Assembly: GCA_028023455.1 (NCBI GenBank)
Contig: JAQFVV010012476.1
Location: 3,719,555 to 3,783,554 of the forward strand
DNA from: Epiperipatus broadwayi
Taxonomy: Eukaryota > Onychophora > Udeonychophora > Euonychophora > Peripatidae
Length of the DNA: 64,000 nt
Direction of reading: 5' to 3'
The notes below the pieces were generated by a model. It saw only the letters and a list, made by a program, of their open reading frames with translations, searched no databases and had not been told where the DNA came from. Positions within the stretch are counted from its first letter, which is position 1. Each line of letters starts with the position of its first letter. The position numbers were made by a program, and so were the translations under genes. Of this stretch, positions 58,251 to 64,000 are shown piece after piece.

Positions 58251-58945
58251 AGATGCTAGAGTAATAAGAAGGGGATTATTTGGATCTAGCTGAGTTGTGG
58301 GTAATTATTTAGAAGTGTTCTCAGACTGCGTTTAATTTTTACCTCATTAATAGTTCTAGATTAAAAACATTTTCTTACAAAAGAATATAACTATGAAGTA
58401 GCAATTAGATTTTATTATAATTTTATAAAATTATGTATGTCGACGAAAAGAAGTAACAGAAACCCCATTTCAGAAAAAGTATAACCAACGATCGCAATGT
58501 AAAGTGTCTATAATAGATAATGGAATATAGATAGGCACGTATATAAATATATGTATGTTCTATAGGAACTACGATAAAAATATCTAGTTATCAGGAGAAT
58601 CTCCATAGGTAGACAAATCATAAAGCGTAATACACACACCCTCCTACACACGCACACAAGCTATAATAAACAATAACAATATTCAGCACTAATACCTTTA
58701 AGTGACAGATTATTGTTAGCATAACCATGCCCATGAACGTGGGTTCAAATCCAGATTGAGTTGGATGTCTTTTCAGCTGGTTGAGATATTCCAAATAAAA
58801 CCAAAATCTTTTGAAATAATCAGCACATAGAGATCCCAGATAGAGATCCAAAAGTAGTTAAAAAATATTGACTTAATGAGGGTCTTTGCATAAAGGAATG
58901 TAATATATTACAATAATTTATAAGACAATAAAGCCAATTACTCAA
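58251..58945. other. Anonymous AT-rich sequence
   Basis: A B-box-like 'gggttcaaatccag' at 58741-58754 lies on the plus strand with a poor A box 26 bases upstream. It may be a SINE relic. Confidence 0.35.
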
Positions 58946-58949
58946 GGCT

Positions 58950-59110
58950 TTAATGGTTTATAAATGTAAATGATAGCAATAAACTCATAAGTTATCAACA
59001 ATCTCAACCTACATTCAAAGCAGAAAAAAAAACGAGGTTGCCTTGAACATAGGGTGAGATTGTTGACAGCCTAAGGGTTGATTGTTACAATATTTGTAAT
59101 ATAAAAAGCC
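58950..59110. repeat. Imperfect hairpin (foldback)
   Basis: The left arm around 'atcaacaatctcaacctaca' and right arm around 'atagggtgagattgttgaca' pair over about 30 bases, with looser pairing continuing outward for some 45 more. The loop is an A-run near 59025. Confidence 0.65.
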
Positions 59111-61635
59111 TATTAAAGTTTATGACATAATTCTCTTAAGATATTAAACTAAATTGTGCTATGAGAGTAGCAAGCAATGTCAAAACTACGTTAGTCAATA
59201 AACAAACAAACAAACAATATTATTTGGTCAAAGTATTTTATTGCTTATTATCTTAATCTAATTTCAAGCAAAGAATTTAATATACATAAATATATAAAAG
59301 ATGGCAATCAAAGCAAATACTTATGGATGATGATGCTCTGTGTGACTTGATTTAGTGTTAGAGTGACAAACTGTGAAGATCACAGACTACAGATTGGACT
59401 TACGCTATATTGCCTCTGGTGATCATTTTCTTTGCATGCTCTTAAGCAATTCTCTTATCAAGTAGTGGATTGTTGCTCATGTGATGAATCATTTGATTAC
59501 TCTTATTGATGATAATTAAATGCTAGATCTTGGTTGTAGCACTCTATTATCCATTTGTCTCAATCTATCTTTTGCTTGAATACTTAACATATGTGCATTC
59601 ACAAACAGGAGTAGCAAAATACAAACAACAATGGCCAAGTAGTATCTTATTTCTGGTATCTATACAGTTTGGAATGGGAAACTAAATATATATAAATATA
59701 AATAAAATAATCTGAAAAGGCAAGTATTATTAGTGATGGTCAAGAGTTATCTTTTGGTCATAGTATTTTGCTTCCTAGTTAGTTGAACTTGCATTTGTGT
59801 AAAGAATTTACCATACATATAAAATAATTTGACCACAATTGAGAAAGGTATGATAAACCTATAGATATTGAACTTAAGTTCAAATTCTACCTATATTAGA
59901 AAGTTGCTTGAACATTTTGTGAACTATAAATAACAAAGCATTTATTTACTAATGAGTTTTAAAATAGCAAAAACAAAGCAGTTTTTATACAACTTGCTCT
60001 ATTGTTCTTATATCCATAGTTAACTCCTATTTAAACACCGATATATCTACTAATATCTATGTTTATTCCTTTCACTATTATCCATGATCATTTCTATGTT
60101 GATGATATAGTGTGGATGGATCACTTCCTGTCCATTATTTTTTCACTTTTCTCCATGTTTTCAATACTGTTAAGCCCATCCATTCTATGATATTACACAA
60201 TTATTACACTCACGGCTGTGTTTTCATCTCATTCATAATTACAATCATTTCTTACTATTTCACTGTGTCCAAATGTCTTAACACATGTCAGGAATAACAC
60301 ACTTTTTTTCTTTTACAATCTCCATCACTTGTCTTTGTATACAGTCCTCTACTAAAACCTAATCATTAGTTTTTATAAGCTCTCTAAATCAAAATTCTTC
60401 AATAATATCTCATTTCTAAGCATCCAATTTTTGTCCTTTCTTTTTTCTTTCTTAATTTCTATGCTTCACCTTTGTTTACTGTATTGACCATATAAAAGTC
60501 TTCAATAACCTAGACTGCATAATTATGCCTCTGGCACCAATTTTGTAAATTCTTTTATCTCTGAGTATTACTCTTCATTTTGATTCAATATGTATTCCAA
60601 ATAGTTTCTAAAACCAGTTCCAGTTAGACACCCTTTACTATTATTTCTACTATTTCCATGGTTAATCACCTTACTCTAGCCTTGCCTATATAGTAATTAA
60701 TACTTGTTCTTGCTCTTACTATCTTGTTTATCAGATCCTGCAGTTCACTGCCCTTTATTAATTCTTTTAACATAATTTTTCAAAATTACTCATACTATTT
60801 TAATAATGAAAGCTTAAATTTTAACTTATCTTTATCATTCTAGCCCAAATCCATATGTTTTTTTAATTATCCAAGACCATAAAGAACTAAAAATGTTCAA
60901 GCCATTGTTTAAAATTGGATTTTTTGGCAATAGCATTATCACTATTTTAATCATCAGTTAAACAAATTCCTAAAATCTTGAAAGCACTAACTACTCACCT
61001 TATTTTCTCACTATATTTGTTGATTTGTTTTCAAGATTTTCATCCGTTCCATTTATAATTTTCTCAAATAAAAACTTGCCATCTGCTAATGCAGTCACTC
61101 ACATTCATGAAGGTGATACAGCAAATCTTTCCTTTCAAGCCAAACTTACATTTAAAAAAAGAAAGACAATATTCTTGTCTTATAGTTCTCTTATGCATTA
61201 GGTGTACACCTATAAAATCATCACTAGTTTTCTTTTCAATCTTCTTGCAGAATCTCCAAATCAGTTAATATATTATGTGATGACATAGTTTGACTATTTA
61301 CTGTAAAAATGTTAAGATGCTAGTTTGTCTAGAATACAAGTTGTGATATGAAATATGACAGTGTGTATTGTATTTTAACACAGGATAGAACAATATGCTA
61401 AAATTATATTTTATTTTGTATTAAGGAAGAACTTCTACTGAAAAAACTAAAATAACACAATGAGTTATAAGAATGTTTTCAATGAACTAGCAAGATTTTA
61501 TCACAGCAGAAAAAGCATTGAAGCAGTTCTACAAAGGCATGAAACACACTTTCACTATTTATATTGCAACTCATGACTCATCCATGCTAGAGCCTTAAAA
61601 ATTTTGACATAAACAGATAATCTATATAAATAGTC
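59111..61635. other. Anonymous AT-rich sequence, about 2.5 kb
   Basis: No gene or member of the repeat families was recognised. The only frame near 60 codons (60112-60297) has no recognisable features. Confidence 0.45.
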
Positions 61636-61639
61636 AATT

Positions 61640-61965
61640 AAAAAAATAGTCATAAATTACATGATCCCACTTCTTTTTTAAGCTTGTAGAAAGTAAGCAA
61701 TGAGCTTTGCTAATGGCTCAACAAGCTTTGAGATAAATGCTTAGTGAGAGAAAGCATTTAAAATATTTCTATCAGAAAACCACTCTCCATCTCTCTAACC
61801 AATGGTTTCATGCTTTTGTCACTCCTCAGAGAGGTGGTCGGGTAGCTTCAGCCACTAGATCTAAAAACACCAACCCAATTCAGCATTTATCTATGAGTTG
61901 ACTATTGAGTAGAAGTTTTCAGGCACCTAACTCAAATAGATAATTTATACCACTATATAATACAT
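61640..61965 (+). repeat. Family B member (copy B')
   Basis: The order 'aattacatgat', 'aagcttgta', 'gctcaacaagct', hammerhead, 'aaaaacaccaacccaattca', 'aactcaaatagata' follows the forward unit of family B at 25553-25830. It is a single unit, with strand given as in the forward arm; the hammerhead reads from the minus strand. Confidence 0.65.
61787..61837 (-). ncRNA. Type I hammerhead ribozyme, core intact (family B')
   Basis: It is 51 nt on the minus strand. Outer stem I is CCA (61837-61835) with UGG (61789-61787). Inner stem I is CUCU (61833-61830) with AGAG (61796-61793). The core is CUGAGGA (61829-61823). Stem II is GUG/CAU (61822-61820 with 61812-61810), closed by a G-U pair. GAA is at 61809-61807. 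Stem III is ACC/GGU with an AUU loop, and H17 is U at 61797 (a GUU site). Predicted cleavage is between 61797 and 61796. All invariant core bases are present. Confidence 0.8.
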
Positions 61966-62189
61966 GCATTGATTCAGAGATTGCACTGCCAGCATCTTGG
62001 AGGGAGAACTAGACATTCACTGGGATACACATATACATGTGAATATTGAAATATTATGGGTTTTTTCTTAATCATTTTAGCTACTGTATGACTAGATTTC
62101 TTTTATATTGTCAGTTTTAATTGGCTGTTATCTGCTATGTGGTAGTTGAAATTTTATCTAAATTTTTATATGAGAAAATTTATCATTAC

Positions 62190-64000
<1,811 letters not shown>

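Noticed and set aside
58741-58754. B box 'gggttcaaatccag' as a tRNA gene
   Set aside because: There is no A box at the right distance and no cloverleaf; at most it is a SINE relic.

Overview
The window is strongly AT-rich and CpG-poor eukaryotic DNA, made almost entirely of decayed transposable elements, simple repeats and anonymous AT-rich sequence. I found no host protein-coding exon I can defend and no prokaryotic-type operon. The repeat set (RTE-like, L1/Tx1-like and CR1-like LINEs, tRNA-Gly-derived SINEs, Penelope-type GIY-YIG remnants, long TA and TTA microsatellites) fits an invertebrate metazoan genome. A mollusc or other lophotrochozoan is my guess, but the sequence alone does not settle it.

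Layout. 0.5-2.1 kb: family A tandem/inverted repeat. 2.1-3.5 kb: RTE remnant split by a 471-bp SINE-like insertion. 3.5-3.7 kb: family E. 4.7-9.5 kb: dead L1/Tx1-like LINE on the minus strand. 10.7-11.45 kb: family A. 12.7-13.3 kb: family E palindrome. 14.2-14.6 kb: Penelope-like GIY-YIG remnant. 17.1-18.2 kb: family A. 18.48-18.67 kb: near-perfect hairpin. 19.2-20.8 kb: the best-kept RTE reverse transcriptase, broken by one frameshift. 23.3-24.3 kb: an A-related repeat, then a CR1-like 3' fragment. 25.55-26.6 kb: family B. 28-29.2, 32.6-33.8 and 35.3 kb: family C. 35.6-37.1 kb: four-unit array (family D). 37.7 and 39.7 kb: two related unidentified reading frames. 39.9-40.4 kb: family E. 41.1-41.9 kb: old A/B-like palindrome. 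43.4 kb: second GIY-YIG remnant. 46.5-50.95 kb: CR1-like LINE with an SGNH-hydrolase ORF1. 52.6-56.9 kb: dense nest of C, RTE, E, A and SINE insertions. 61.6-62.0 kb: family B member. 62.19-62.29 kb: (TA)n.

Main result. The repeats I call A, B, C and D all carry the same RNA-level signature, a type I hammerhead ribozyme with a minimal stem III. It consists of an interrupted stem I, CUGANGA, a short stem II, GAAA, a 2-3 bp stem III, then NUH at the predicted cleavage site. The family sequences differ, yet stem I stays paired by compensatory changes (CCUCA/UGAGG, CUUCA/UGAAG, UCUCA/UGAGA, ACCAA/UUGGU, CCCAA/UUGGG, CUCU/AGAG). Copies occur as head-to-tail units of about 355-465 bp, often with an inverted extra copy. 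Four insertions in two families have target-site duplications of about 13 bp. Type I hammerheads with tiny stem III are known from Penelope-like terminal repeats and metazoan retrozymes, and the two GIY-YIG remnants are consistent with a Penelope-like partner. I infer several related, non-autonomous hammerhead element families here, mobilised by a shared machinery. Cleavage activity is unproven: the pair closing stem II next to the core is not G-C in any of these copies.
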